In this document: positions 1 to 9,553 of the stretch, piece after piece
Layout of the letters: each line of letters starts with the position of its first letter
Position numbering within the stretch: position 1 is the first letter of the stretch
Source: Rubrivivax sp.
GTDB taxonomy: Bacteria > Pseudomonadota > Gammaproteobacteria > Burkholderiales > Burkholderiaceae_C
NCBI GenBank assembly: GCA_016789865.1
Contig: JAEUPC010000241.1
Location: 24,394-88,393 of the forward strand
Direction: 5' to 3'
Length of the DNA: 64,000 nt
Position numbers and translations under genes: made by a program
The notes under the pieces: model-generated
Databases searched by the model: none
Seen by the model: only the letters and a program-made list of their open reading frames with translations
What the model was told of the DNA's origin: nothing

Positions 1-771
1 GTGGTCGCGCTGACCGAGCGCCGCGCCGGCAGCATGCCGCTGCGTCAGTTGCTCGACTGCAAGCTGGCCGGCGTGAAGGTCTACGACCTCAACACCCACT
101 TCGAGAAGACGCTGGGTCAGATCCGCGTCGACTACCTGAACGCCAGCTGGCTGATCTTCGGCGACGGCTTCAACCAGGGCGCGCTGCGCACCTTCATCAA
201 GCGTGTCTTCGACATCGTGTGCGCGACGCTATTGTTCATCGCCGCCGCGCCGGTGATGGCCATCACCGCCCTGCTGATCAAGCTGGAGAGCGTCGGGCCG
301 GTGTTCTATCGCCAGGAACGCGTCGGCCTCAACGGCCGCACGTTCCAGGTCATCAAGTTCCGCAGCATGCGCACCGACGCCGAGAAGGACGGCAAGCCGC
401 GCTGGGCCGCCGCCAACGACGACCGCATCACCCGCGTCGGCCACATCATCCGCCGCCTGCGCATCGACGAGCTGCCGCAGATCTTCAACGTGCTCAAGGG
501 TGACATGAGCCTGGTCGGCCCGCGCCCCGAGCGGCCCTACTTCGTCGAGCAGCTGACGCAGAAGATCCCCTTCTACGCCGTGCGCCACAGCGTCAAGCCC
601 GGCGTCACCGGTTGGGCCCAGGTGCGCTACGCCTACGGCGCCACGGTCGAGGACTCGCAGGAGAAGCTGCAGTTCGACCTGTACTACGTCAAGAACCACA
701 CCCTGTTCCTCGACTTCGTCGTCCTGCTCGAGACGGTGGGCGTGGTACTGACCGGCAAGGGCGCGCGCTGA
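1..771 (+). CDS. Priming sugar transferase, exosortase/PEP-CTERM type (5' truncated)
   Basis: Bacterial sugar transferase of the polyprenyl-phosphate phosphosugar transferase family. It puts the first sugar phosphate onto undecaprenyl phosphate at the inner membrane to start exopolysaccharide synthesis. The frame is open from base 1, so only the C-terminal 256 residues are present and the real start lies left of the window. Visible are one hydrophobic segment (about residues 70-92) after KRVFDIV, the FRSMRTDAE motif near 120, RIDELPQ near 155, LVGPRPERP near 170 and KPGVTGWAQV near 200, all in family order. The PrsK/PrsR/PrsT genes downstream suggest the XrtA/PEP-CTERM-associated subfamily. 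Family is certain; the sugar cannot be read from sequence. Confidence 0.9.
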   Translation: MVALTERRAGSMPLRQLLDCKLAGVKVYDLNTHFEKTLGQIRVDYLNASWLIFGDGFNQGALRTFIKRVFDIVCATLLFIAAAPVMAITALLIKLESVGPVFYRQERVGLNGRTFQVIKFRSMRTDAEKDGKPRWAAANDDRITRVGHIIRRLRIDELPQIFNVLKGDMSLVGPRPERPYFVEQLTQKIPFYAVRHSVKPGVTGWAQVRYAYGATVEDSQEKLQFDLYYVKNHTLFLDFVVLLETVGVVLTGKGAR

Positions 772-961
772 CGGCCCTGCCCGGCACTCGCGGCCAGCGC
801 CGCGGCAGCAGACCAGCCGACCGGCACCCCGCATCAATGGTGTGAACTCGGCCGCATCCGGGCCGGCGGCGGCATGCGCCCAGTCGATCGAACCGGGCCG
901 CGCCAAACACAATCGCGGCCCCGCCCGGTTCCCCCCGGGCCCCTGACCTGAGCCTGCCGCG

Positions 962-3058
962 TTGGACGACCTTGCGGTGGCCGGCCACGCATTCAGCGCG
1001 GTCGCCCACCTGACCTTCCTGGCCTTCCTGGCCTGGACGGGCCGCATGCCCCGCGGCTCGCCGCTTTGCGCCGCGCTGTTCGTCGGCGCGCTGGGTGCCA
1101 GCGGTCTGTGGGCGGCCTCCCAGGCCCTGGCCTTCGGCACGCCGGAGACCGGCTGGGCGGCCGCCGCCGCGCTGCTCGACCTGGGGCGCTACGGACTGTG
1201 GCTGGCCTTCCTGTACACCCTGATCGGCGCGATGCGCGACGGTGCAGCGCCGCGTGTCGCGCGCACGTTGCGCTGGATCATCGTCATCGCGTTGGTCGTG
1301 GCCACGGCGCTGCAGGGCCTTCGCGCCGCGCTGGGCATGCTCCACCAGCCCACCTCTCAGTTCGTGCTGATGGTGGTCCTGGCATTGCCGCTGCTCGGGC
1401 TGCTGCTGCTGGAGCAGCTGTTCCGCAACCTCGGCGAGGACCCACGCTGGCATGCCAAGCCGGTGTGCCTGGGCCTGGCGATCGTGTTCGTGTTCGACAT
1501 CTACATGACGTCGCAGGCCTTCCTCTTCGGCCGCGCCGATGGTGACACGCTGGGTGCCCGCGGGTTGGTGCACACGCTGGCCATCCCGTTCCTGCTGGTG
1601 GCAGCGCGCCGACGGGCCGACTGGATCACCCAGTTGCAGCTTTCGCGCACTGCCGTGTTCCACTCGGCGACGCTGGTGCTGGCGGGCCTGTACCTGTTGT
1701 TCGTCTCGAGCCTGGGCTACTACCTGCGCTTCTTCGGCGGCACATGGGGTCGGGCCCTGCAGATCAGCCTGCTGTTCGCCGGCCTGGCCGCGCTGGTGGC
1801 GTTCGCGCTGTCGGGCTCGTTGCGGGCGTGGCTGCGGGTCTTCGTGGCCAAGCACTTCTTCAGCTACCGCTTCGACTACCGCGAGCAATGGTTGCGCTTC
1901 ACCGCCATGCTGTCTACCCGCGGCGCACCGCACGAAGTCGGGCAGTTCGTCGTGCGTGGGCTGGCCGATCTGGTCGAATGCCCTGGCGGCAGCCTGTGGA
2001 CCCGCAGCGAGCCCGAAGGCCCGTTCCAGCAGGTGGCGCGCTGGAACGTTCCGCCCGTGCAGGCCCACGAGGGCCCCGACAGCGCCTTCGTCGCATTCCT
2101 GCGCCGCACGGGCTGGGTCATCGACCTCGACCAGCGGCTGGCCTCGCCTCACCTGTACGAGGGCCTGCCGCTGCCGCAGTGGCTCGGCGGGCCTGCCCGG
2201 CCCTGGCTGGTGGTTCCCTTGCTGGTGGGCGACGAGCTGCAGGGCTTCGTGCTGCTGGCCCACCCGCGCACGCGGGTGGACGTGAACTGGGAGGTGCTCG
2301 ACTTGCTGAAGACCGCCGGCCGCCAAGCCGCCGGGTACCTGGCCCAGATGCAGGCGACGGAGGCCTTGCTGGAGGCTCGCAAGTTCGAGGCCTTCAACCG
2401 CATGTCGGCCTTCGTCGTGCACGACCTCAAGAACATCGTCACCCAACTGTCGTTGATGCTGAAGAATGCCGAAAGGCTGCGCGACAACCGCGAGTTCCAG
2501 CAGGACATGCTGCTGACCGTGGAAAGCTCGCTCGCGAAGATGCGGCGTCTGATGCTGCAATTGCGCGAAGGTTCGCCGGCCCCCGGCGGCGGAGGCGGCG
2601 TCGTGTTGCTGCCCATCGTGGACAGCCTGCAGGCCCTGGCCAGGGCACGCGGGCGCGAACTCGAGGTGGTGCAGCGGGAGCGTCTGGCCACGCGGGGCCA
2701 CGAGGACCGCATCGAGCGCGTGCTCGGTCACCTCGTGCACAACGCGCTGGACGCCACCGCGGTGCCCGGCCGCGTCTGGATATCGGTGTACAGGGAGAGC
2801 GGGCAGGTATGCATCGAGGTGGGCGACACCGGGGTGGGAATGAGCGAAGAGTTCGTGCAGACGCAGCTGTTCAAGCCGTTTGCCAGCACCAAGGACACCG
2901 GCATGGGCGTGGGCAGCTACGAGAGCGCGCAGTACGTGCGTGAGCTGGGCGGCACCATCGAGGTCGCCAGCCGGGAGTCCGAAGGCACGGTGATCACCGT
3001 GCGCCTGCCGCTGTTCGAGTCGCAGCACGACTCCGACCTGATGGCCCCCGACCTGTGA
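962..3058 (+). CDS. prsK: XrtA/PEP-CTERM system histidine kinase PrsK
   Basis: Membrane sensor kinase of about 698 residues. The N-terminal half carries repeated hydrophobic segments (about residues 5-290). A GAF-like stretch follows (about 320-450), then the kinase core: H-box VVHDLKN with the phospho-acceptor His near residue 487, N-box HNALDAT, and G-boxes GDTGVGM and GMGVGSY. The start is TTG at 962; no closer ATG gives a full first membrane segment. The stop overlaps the next gene as TGATG, so it should be translationally coupled to its partner regulator. In the known family, PrsK with PrsR controls exosortase-linked polysaccharide and PEP-CTERM genes. Signal unknown. Confidence 0.9.
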   Translation: MDDLAVAGHAFSAVAHLTFLAFLAWTGRMPRGSPLCAALFVGALGASGLWAASQALAFGTPETGWAAAAALLDLGRYGLWLAFLYTLIGAMRDGAAPRVARTLRWIIVIALVVATALQGLRAALGMLHQPTSQFVLMVVLALPLLGLLLLEQLFRNLGEDPRWHAKPVCLGLAIVFVFDIYMTSQAFLFGRADGDTLGARGLVHTLAIPFLLVAARRRADWITQLQLSRTAVFHSATLVLAGLYLLFVSSLGYYLRFFGGTWGRALQISLLFAGLAALVAFALSGSLRAWLRVFVAKHFFSYRFDYREQWLRFTAMLSTRGAPHEVGQFVVRGLADLVECPGGSLWTRSEPEGPFQQVARWNVPPVQAHEGPDSAFVAFLRRTGWVIDLDQRLASPHLYEGLPLPQWLGGPARPWLVVPLLVGDELQGFVLLAHPRTRVDVNWEVLDLLKTAGRQAAGYLAQMQATEALLEARKFEAFNRMSAFVVHDLKNIVTQLSLMLKNAERLRDNREFQQDMLLTVESSLAKMRRLMLQLREGSPAPGGGGGVVLLPIVDSLQALARARGRELEVVQRERLATRGHEDRIERVLGHLVHNALDATAVPGRVWISVYRESGQVCIEVGDTGVGMSEEFVQTQLFKPFASTKDTGMGVGSYESAQYVRELGGTIEVASRESEGTVITVRLPLFESQHDSDLMAPDL

Positions 3059-4500
3059 TGACAACCTCCACTGGCGGCGTCGAGACGGGCGCGGCGCGCA
3101 CCCTCTCCGCCACCGAGGGCGACGCAGCACGCGCGACGCCCCTGCTGATCGTCGAGGACGACCTCGCGCTGCAGCGCCAGATCCGCTGGTCGCTCGACCG
3201 CTTCGAGGCCGTCACAGCGGCCGACCGCGAATCGGCCCTGCAGCAGTTCCGACGGCACAGCCCGGTGGTGGTCACGATGGACCTGGGGTTGCCGCCCGAC
3301 CCCGACTCGGTCTCCGAAGGCTTCCGGCTGCTGCAGCAGCTGCTGGACATCGACCCCAACGTGAAGGTCATCGTGCTGACCGGGCAGAACGCCCAGGCCC
3401 ATGCGCTGCGCGCAGTGGCGCAGGGTGCCTACGACTTCCTGGCCAAGCCGTTCGATCCCGACGTCCTCGAGCTGACCATCGAACGTGCCTTGCGGCTTGC
3501 CGAGCTGCAAGCCGAAAACCGGCGCCTGCTGTCGGCCCAGGCCGGGCCCGGGCCAGACGCCCTGGGAGGCCTGATCACCCGCGACGCCCCCTTGCTGCGC
3601 GTGGCGCGCACCATCGAGCGGGTGGCCTCCAGCAACGCGACCGTGATGCTGCTGGGCGAATCAGGTACCGGCAAGGAGGTGCTGGCCCAGGGCCTGCACG
3701 CCGCCAGCAAGCGCTCCGGCCGCTTCGTCGCCATCAACTGCGCTGCGATCCCCGAAAACCTGCTGGAGAGCGAACTCTTCGGCTACGAAAAGGGCGCCTT
3801 CACGGGTGCGTCGAAGACCACGCCCGGGAAGATCGAGACGGCACACAACGGCACGCTGATGCTCGACGAGATCGGCGACCTGCCCGCTTCGCTGCAGGCC
3901 AAGCTGCTGCGATTCCTGGAGTCGAGGACGATCGAACGCCTGGGCGGGCGCAGCGAGATCGCCGTCGACGTGCGTGTGGTCTGTGCCACACACCAGGACC
4001 TGAAGAACCAGATCCGCGACGGCCGCTTCCGCGAAGACCTGTACTACCGCCTGGCAGAGATCGTCGTGGAGATCCCGCCCCTGCGGCAGCGCGCGGGCGA
4101 CGCCGTGCTGCTGGCGCACGCCTTCCTGCGCCGCTTCGCGCAGGAGCAACGCCGGCCGGCCATGATGCTGTCGGAAGAGGCCATCCGCGCCATCGAACAG
4201 CATGCCTGGCCCGGCAACGTGCGCGAACTCCTCAACTGCATCAAGCGCGCAGCCATCATGGCCGACGGCGAGCGCCTGACGGCCGACGACCTCGGCCTGC
4301 CCGGCATGGCCGCGGGCGACGAGGGCGCCGGCCCGCCTTCCGACCTCAACCTGCGAGCCATCCGCGACGCCGCCGAACGCGGCGCCGTGGTCACCGCGCT
4401 GTCGCGCACCAACGGCAACATCGGCCGCGCCGCCGAGTTGCTGGGCGTGAGCCGCCCGACGATCTACGACCTGATGAAGCGGCTGGGTATCAAGCCGTGA
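3058..4500 (+). CDS. prsR: PEP-CTERM-box sigma-54 response regulator PrsR
   Basis: NtrC-type response regulator of about 480 residues. The N-terminal receiver domain has phospho-acceptor Asp near 75 (TMDLGL). The AAA+ sigma-54 interaction domain shows Walker A GESGTGKE near 200, the GAFTGA loop near 246 that contacts sigma-54, and LMLDEIGDL as Walker B. A Fis-type helix-turn-helix closes the protein (GNIGRAAELLGVSRPTIYDL). ATG at 3058 overlaps the prsK stop; a GTG at 3055 is one codon upstream in the same frame. It is the cognate regulator of PrsK and should activate sigma-54 promoters upstream of exosortase/PEP-CTERM genes. Confidence 0.92.
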   Translation: MTTSTGGVETGAARTLSATEGDAARATPLLIVEDDLALQRQIRWSLDRFEAVTAADRESALQQFRRHSPVVVTMDLGLPPDPDSVSEGFRLLQQLLDIDPNVKVIVLTGQNAQAHALRAVAQGAYDFLAKPFDPDVLELTIERALRLAELQAENRRLLSAQAGPGPDALGGLITRDAPLLRVARTIERVASSNATVMLLGESGTGKEVLAQGLHAASKRSGRFVAINCAAIPENLLESELFGYEKGAFTGASKTTPGKIETAHNGTLMLDEIGDLPASLQAKLLRFLESRTIERLGGRSEIAVDVRVVCATHQDLKNQIRDGRFREDLYYRLAEIVVEIPPLRQRAGDAVLLAHAFLRRFAQEQRRPAMMLSEEAIRAIEQHAWPGNVRELLNCIKRAAIMADGERLTADDLGLPGMAAGDEGAGPPSDLNLRAIRDAAERGAVVTALSRTNGNIGRAAELLGVSRPTIYDLMKRLGIKP

Positions 4501-4587
4501 CAGGTGGCCGCCGATCGGGGCGGCCCCCAGCGTGCTGCCTCGCACGCACCGGCCCGGTGGATGATGCCCGGTGACCAGCCCAGCCGG

Positions 4588-4593
4588 GACAAT
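4588..4593 (+). promoter_or_regulatory. Candidate -10 element (GACAAT) for prsT
   Basis: GACAAT lies about 115 bases before the prsT start in the 206-base gap after prsR. The same hexamer, followed by a short CG-rich stretch, precedes lpxC in this window. No convincing -35 box is seen, so this is only a candidate. Confidence 0.25.
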
Positions 4594-4706
4594 TCGCGGC
4601 CCGGATGGACCCCAAGCCGCACCGCCGTGAACGGGCGCCGCGCCATCCCGGGTTGCGTCGGCCTGCCACAAGCGGCCAGGCCGACGGCCACTCGGAGGAC
4701 ACCACC

Positions 4707-7487
4707 ATGAATGCACGTCACAGCCGTTTCGCCCTGGCCGCCCTGGTCGTTGCCGCCGCGATGCTCGGCGGTTGCCGCGGCGAATCGGAAGAGAAGCTGT
4801 TGCAGTCAGCGCAGTCGTTCATGGCCAAGAAGGAGTACAAGTCCGCGACGATCCAGCTCAAGACCCTGCTGCAGAAGAACGGCAACTCGCCTGCCGGTCG
4901 CTACCTGCTGGGCAAGGCCCTGCTGGAGTCGGGCGACCCCGCGGGTGCGCTGGTGGAACTGCAGCGTGCGCGCGAACTCGGCCATGCCGAGGACCAGGTG
5001 AGCCCCGACCTGGCTCGCACGATGCTGCTCACCGGCGAGCATGCCAAGGTGGTCTCGCAGTTCGGCGCGGCCGTGCTCGCCACGCCCGCGGCACAAGCCG
5101 ACCTGGCCACCAGCGTGGCCATCGCCCACGCGGTGGCAGGGCAGGCGGCCCCCGCCAAGGAGGCCCTGGCCCGCGCGCTGAAGGCCAGCCCGCAGTTCGC
5201 ACCCGCGCTGATCCTGCACGCGCGCATGAAGGCCGGCGAGAACGACGTCGACGGCGCGCTGCGCCTGCTCGACGACGTGCTTGCGCGCGAGGCGGGCAAC
5301 GAGCGCGCCGGCACGCTCAAGGGCGAGCTGCTCTGGCGCGGCAAGCGTGACGAGGCCGCCGCCCTCGAGGCGCTGCGCAAGGTGTTGGCCGCGGCGCCGT
5401 CGGCGGCGACGGCGCACGTGGCGATCATCGGCATCCACGCCGAGCACGGCCGACTGGCCGAGACCAAGGCCCAGTTCGAGGCATTGCGCAAGGCCGCGCC
5501 GCATCACCCCGACACGCTGTACCTGGAGGGCCACATGGCGCTGCAGGATGGCGATGCGCAGAAGGCGCGCGACATCGCCACGCGCATGCTCAAGGCCATG
5601 CCCGACCACCCGCGCATCCAGGCGCTGGCCGGTGCCGCCGATTTCCGCCTGCGCTCGTACAACCAGGCCGAGAGCAACCTCACCAAGGCGCTGCGGGCGA
5701 TGCCGCAGCACCTGGGCACGCGCCAGCTGCTCGCCCAGACCTACCTGCGCACTCAGCAGCCGACCAAGGCACTGGAGGTGCTGGCGCCGGCCCTGGAAAG
5801 CAAGCCGGTCGACGGTCCCACCTACGCGCTGGCCGGCGAGGCCCTCATGCTGTCCGGTGACCCCAAGCGTGCCGACCAGATGTTTCAGGCCGCCGCCAAG
5901 GCCTCGCCCAGTGACCCTCGCGTGCGCACCACGCTCGCCCTGGCCCGGTACGCCCGCGGCGAAACCCAGCCGGCGATGGATGCGCTGGAGTCCATCGCCG
6001 CCGAGGACACCGGCGGCACCCGCGCCGACCTGGCGCTGATCTCTGCACGCCTGCGTGCCGGCGACCTGCCCGGCGCGCTGCGCGCGGTGGAAGCGTTGCA
6101 GAAGAAGATGCCCGACAAGGCCCTGCCCGAGCTGCTGCGTGGCCGCGTGCTGCTGGCGAAGAAGGACGAGGCTGGCGCCACCGCGGCCCTCTTGGCAGCG
6201 CTCCAGAAAGAGCCGAAGTTCGTGCCTGCCGCAGCCGCACTGGCAGCCCTCGACGTGGCCGCCGGCCGCAATGACGCAGCGCGCAAGCGGCTGCAGGACC
6301 TGGTCGCCCAGGACCCCAACAACGTCGCGCCCCGCATGGCGTTGGCGGAGATCGTGGCCCGCACCGGCGGCACCAGCACCGAGGTGGCACAGATCTACGC
6401 CGCGGCGGTGAAGGCAGCGCCCGCGCAGCCGAACCCGCGCCTGGTCTACATCGAGCAACTGCTTCGTGTGGGCGACCCTCAGGCCGCGGTCATCGCCGCT
6501 CAGGATGGCGTCGCCGCCCTGCCGGGGAACGCCGACATGCAGTCGGCGCTGGGCCGCGCGCAGCTGGCCGCCGGCGACGCGCGCCAGGCGATGGCCACTT
6601 TCAGCCAGCTGGCCACGAAATACCCCGGCGAGGCGATCCACCAGCTGCGCCTGGCCGAGGCGCATGTCCAGCACAAGGACCTGCCCTCGGCACGTACCGC
6701 CCTGCGCAAGGCGCTCGAGCTGGAGCCCGAGTCGTTCGCGGCCAGGCGCGGGCTCGCCGCGCTGGCACTGCAGCAGGAGCGTCCCGACGAGGCCCGGGCG
6801 ATCGCGCGCGAGCTGCAGCGAGGCCGGCCCACCGACATCGGCGGTTTCCAGCTCGAAGGCGACGTCGAACGGCATCAGCGCAACTGGCCGGCCGCGGTGG
6901 CGGCCTACCGCAAGGCCTTCGCGCTGTCACGCAGCACCGATCTGGCGATCAGGCTGCACCAGGCGATGTTCGCCGGCGGCATGCGCGCCGACGCCGAGAA
7001 GCTGGCCCTCGACTGGCAGAAGGAGAACCCGAAGGACTTCGGCTTCAACTACTACCTGGGCGACCTGGCGATGGCACGCGCCGACTTCGCCGCCGGCGAG
7101 AAGCACTACCGCGCCGTGCTCGATGCCCAGCCCCGCAACGCGCTGGCGCTGAACAACGTGGCCTGGCTGATGGCCAAGCAGGGCAAGCCGGGCGCCGTGC
7201 CGCTGGCCGAACAGGCCAACCAGATCCTGCCCAATCGGCCGCAGATCATGGACACGCTGGCCACCACGCTGGCCGCCGAGGGGCAGCTCAAGCGCGCGCT
7301 GGAGGTGCAGAAGCAAGCGGTGCAGATCGATCGCCACGACCCGCACCTGAAGCTCAATCTGGCCCGCCTGCACCTGAAGGCCGGCGACAAGCCGCCGGCG
7401 CGGGCGGAGCTGGAGGACCTGGCCCGGCTGGGCGACCGTTTCAAGGCGCAGGCCGAAGTCACCGAGCTGCTGAAGCTGGCGCGCTGA
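4707..7487 (+). CDS. prsT: XrtA/PEP-CTERM system TPR lipoprotein PrsT
   Basis: Large TPR protein of 926 residues linked to exosortase A loci. It starts with a lipoprotein signal (RFALAALVVAAAMLGGC, lipobox LGGC, Cys near 22), so it is probably anchored in the outer membrane facing the periplasm. The rest is about twenty degenerate TPR units (recurring A-x-x-x-L-x-P motifs), as in proteins that scaffold polysaccharide export. ATG 4707 is chosen because GGAGGA lies 7 bases upstream and it begins the signal peptide; an ATG at 4605 would bury the signal behind 34 charged residues. Its stop overlaps the next start (TGATG). Confidence 0.9.
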   Translation: MNARHSRFALAALVVAAAMLGGCRGESEEKLLQSAQSFMAKKEYKSATIQLKTLLQKNGNSPAGRYLLGKALLESGDPAGALVELQRARELGHAEDQVSPDLARTMLLTGEHAKVVSQFGAAVLATPAAQADLATSVAIAHAVAGQAAPAKEALARALKASPQFAPALILHARMKAGENDVDGALRLLDDVLAREAGNERAGTLKGELLWRGKRDEAAALEALRKVLAAAPSAATAHVAIIGIHAEHGRLAETKAQFEALRKAAPHHPDTLYLEGHMALQDGDAQKARDIATRMLKAMPDHPRIQALAGAADFRLRSYNQAESNLTKALRAMPQHLGTRQLLAQTYLRTQQPTKALEVLAPALESKPVDGPTYALAGEALMLSGDPKRADQMFQAAAKASPSDPRVRTTLALARYARGETQPAMDALESIAAEDTGGTRADLALISARLRAGDLPGALRAVEALQKKMPDKALPELLRGRVLLAKKDEAGATAALLAALQKEPKFVPAAAALAALDVAAGRNDAARKRLQDLVAQDPNNVAPRMALAEIVARTGGTSTEVAQIYAAAVKAAPAQPNPRLVYIEQLLRVGDPQAAVIAAQDGVAALPGNADMQSALGRAQLAAGDARQAMATFSQLATKYPGEAIHQLRLAEAHVQHKDLPSARTALRKALELEPESFAARRGLAALALQQERPDEARAIARELQRGRPTDIGGFQLEGDVERHQRNWPAAVAAYRKAFALSRSTDLAIRLHQAMFAGGMRADAEKLALDWQKENPKDFGFNYYLGDLAMARADFAAGEKHYRAVLDAQPRNALALNNVAWLMAKQGKPGAVPLAEQANQILPNRPQIMDTLATTLAAEGQLKRALEVQKQAVQIDRHDPHLKLNLARLHLKAGDKPPARAELEDLARLGDRFKAQAEVTELLKLAR

Positions 7488-8395
7488 TGGTTCGCGCCGG
7501 GCGCCGGCGGCTGCTGCTGCGCGCGCTGGGCCTGGGGTTCGGCGCGCGGTTCATGCCGGCCCGCGCCCTGCGGCTCGGTCTTCCGACTGCCGCCGCCGGC
7601 TCGGTGCTCGCCACGGGCTACTCCGGCGCTGCATGCGGCCAGGCCCGACCTGCCGACGCTGCCGGCCTCGACCTGCGTGCACTGGTCGCGAACGCACGAC
7701 CGTCGGTCGTGCCCGTGGGCACCTACAGCGCGACGGCGAGCCCGCGCTTCGGGTTTCGAGGCAGTGGCTTCGTGGTCGCCGATGGATCGGTCATCGCCAC
7801 CAACGCCCATGTGCTGCCCGCGCCGACGGAGGCGGGCTCGGGGCAGGGCGTGCGCCTGGCCGTGCTGGGGCAGACCGCTGCGCCCGGCCGGGAGGCCGGC
7901 GACCTGCGCTTTGCGACCCTGCTCGCCCAGGACAAGGCACTCGACCTGGCGCTGCTGCGCATCGATGGACCGCCGCTGCCGGCGCTGGCGTTGTCAGCGT
8001 CGGAGCAGGCGGCTGAAGGGCAGTCGATCGCGCTGCTGGGCTTCCCGATCGGCGGCGCTCTGGGCTTCGCGCCGGTCACGCACCGCGGCATCGTTGCCTC
8101 GGTCACCACCGTGGCGCTGCCCGCGCCCACTGCCGCCCAGCTCGACCCGCGCGCGCTGGCCCGGCTGCGCGCGGGCAACCTGCAGGCGCTGCAGCTGGAC
8201 GCCACCGCCTACCCCGGCAACAGCGGCGGGCCGGTGCTCGATGCCTCCACCGGCGAGGTCATCGGCATCGTCAACATGGTGCTGGTGCGCGGCAGTCGCG
8301 AGACGGCGCTGTCGGCGCCCACCGGCATCACCTACGCCATCCCGGTGCGCTACCTTCGCTTGCTGCTCGAAGAAGCAGGCGCCGCCCGGCGCTGA
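7487..8395 (+). CDS. Trypsin-like serine protease, exported
   Basis: S1-family serine protease of 302 residues with all three catalytic residues: His near 108 (TNAHVL), Asp near 153 (LDLALLRID) and Ser near 246 (YPGNSGGPVL). There is no PDZ domain, unlike DegP/HtrA. The N terminus is basic (GRRRLLLRALGLG) followed by a hydrophobic, Ala-rich stretch, compatible with a Tat or Sec signal. ATG 7487 overlaps the prsT stop, so it is probably made together with PrsT and acts in the envelope of the same system. Substrate unknown. Confidence 0.8.
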   Translation: MVRAGRRRLLLRALGLGFGARFMPARALRLGLPTAAAGSVLATGYSGAACGQARPADAAGLDLRALVANARPSVVPVGTYSATASPRFGFRGSGFVVADGSVIATNAHVLPAPTEAGSGQGVRLAVLGQTAAPGREAGDLRFATLLAQDKALDLALLRIDGPPLPALALSASEQAAEGQSIALLGFPIGGALGFAPVTHRGIVASVTTVALPAPTAAQLDPRALARLRAGNLQALQLDATAYPGNSGGPVLDASTGEVIGIVNMVLVRGSRETALSAPTGITYAIPVRYLRLLLEEAGAARR

Positions 8396-8397
8396 GT

Positions 8398-9405
8398 TCA
8401 GACCTTGTAGTACTCGCGGTACCAGGCCACGAAGCGGCCGATGCCGGCGCGGATGTCGGTGGCCGGCACGAAGCCGACCCACTCCCGCAACGAATCGACA
8501 TCGGCGTAGGTCGCCGGCACGTCGCCGTCCTGCAGCGGCAGCAGGTTCTTCTCGGCCTTCATGCCCAGCGCTTCCTCGATGCAGCCGATGAAGTCCATCA
8601 GCGGCACCGGGTTGTGGTTGCCGATGTTGAACACGCGGAACGGCACGTTGCTGGTGCCCGGGTCGGGCGCCTCGGCGCGGTAGGCGGGGTTCGGCGCCGC
8701 CGTCTTGTCGAGCACGCGGATCACGCCTTCGACGATGTCGTCGACGTAGGTGAAGTCGCGCTGCATGCGACCGTGGTTGAAAACGTCGATCGGCCGCCCC
8801 TCGAGGATGGCCTTGGTGAACAGGAACAACGCCATGTCCGGCCGCCCCCAGGGCCCGTAGACCGTGAAGAAGCGCAGCCCCGTGGTCGGCAGGCCGAACA
8901 GGTGGCTGTAGGTGTGCGCCATCAGCTCGTTGGCCTTCTTGGTGGCCGCATACATGCTCACCGGGTGGTCGACGCTGTCGTGCTCCGAGAACGGCATGCG
9001 CGTGTTGCCGCCGTAGACGCTGGACGAGGAGGCATACACGAGGTGCCCGACCTTGGCATGGCGGCAACCCTCGAGGATGTTCATAAAACCCACGACGTTG
9101 CTGTCGATGTAGGCGTGGGGGTTCTTCAGCGAATAGCGCACGCCGGCCTGGGCGGCCAGGTGGATGACGCGGTCGAACTTCTCGGCCGCGAACAGCGCCT
9201 CCATGCCGTTGCGGTCGGCGACATCGAGCTTGGCGAAGCGGAAGCGCGCGTGCGGTTGCAGCCTCGCCAGGCGGTCGAGCTTGAGCTGGACGTCGTAGTA
9301 GTCGTTGAGGTTGTCCAGGCCGACGACCTCGTCGCCCCGGGCCAGAAGGCGCAGCGACGCAGTGCTGCCGATGAAGCCGGCAGCGCCGGTTACGAGTACT
9401 TTCAT
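8398..9405 (-). CDS. NAD-dependent UDP-glucuronate 4-epimerase-like enzyme
   Basis: Short-chain dehydrogenase/epimerase of the extended family, 335 residues. It shows the NAD-binding GAAGFIG near residue 10, DNLNDYYD, the Ser-Tyr-Lys catalytic set (ASSSSVYGG and YAATKKANE) and [15 protein letters not shown], typical of UDP-glucuronate/UDP-galacturonate epimerases (CapI/LspL group). It would supply UDP-galacturonic acid or a related nucleotide sugar for the exopolysaccharide. It is convergent with the protease gene, only 2 bases apart. ATG 9405 begins exactly at the conserved [11 protein letters not shown]; an in-frame ATG at 9423 would add six residues. Neither has a good ribosome site. The exact substrate is inferred. 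Confidence 0.85.
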   Translation of the reverse strand: MKVLVTGAAGFIGSTASLRLLARGDEVVGLDNLNDYYDVQLKLDRLARLQPHARFRFAKLDVADRNGMEALFAAEKFDRVIHLAAQAGVRYSLKNPHAYIDSNVVGFMNILEGCRHAKVGHLVYASSSSVYGGNTRMPFSEHDSVDHPVSMYAATKKANELMAHTYSHLFGLPTTGLRFFTVYGPWGRPDMALFLFTKAILEGRPIDVFNHGRMQRDFTYVDDIVEGVIRVLDKTAAPNPAYRAEAPDPGTSNVPFRVFNIGNHNPVPLMDFIGCIEEALGMKAEKNLLPLQDGDVPATYADVDSLREWVGFVPATDIRAGIGRFVAWYREYYKV

Positions 9406-9470
9406 GGTTGGAGATTCTGGCATCGACGTTCGGGTGAACCCTCATGGATGCGGGGGCGGGGCGCGTGAAA

Positions 9471-9486
9471 CGGCACGAGACGGGCG
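9471..9486 (+). promoter_or_regulatory. Candidate sigma-54 promoter (-24/-12)
   Basis: CGGCACGAGACGGGCG has GGCACG at -24 and GC at -12 in the required GG-N10-GC spacing. It sits about 70 bases before the PA14/PEP-CTERM-like gene, in a locus that encodes the sigma-54 activator PrsR. The -12 element is imperfect (GGGC, not TTGC), and such matches arise by chance in high-GC DNA. Confidence 0.25.
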
Positions 9487-9553
9487 CATTTCCGGGCTTT
9501 GGAAGTCGGCCTGTGGCCTAATGTCGAAAGTGGATGTCACCGTCAGGCTGATC

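Noticed and set aside
689-3130. Long minus-strand open frame opposite prsK (813 codons)
   Set aside because: Antisense shadow caused by high GC; no family motifs, composition is Arg/Gln/His-rich, and it lies fully over a clear histidine kinase gene.
4605-4706. Earlier prsT start at 4605
   Set aside because: It would place 34 charged residues before a clear lipoprotein signal, and the ribosome site fits ATG 4707.
4806-6875. Long minus-strand open frame opposite prsT
   Set aside because: Shadow of the TPR gene with no start site or motif.
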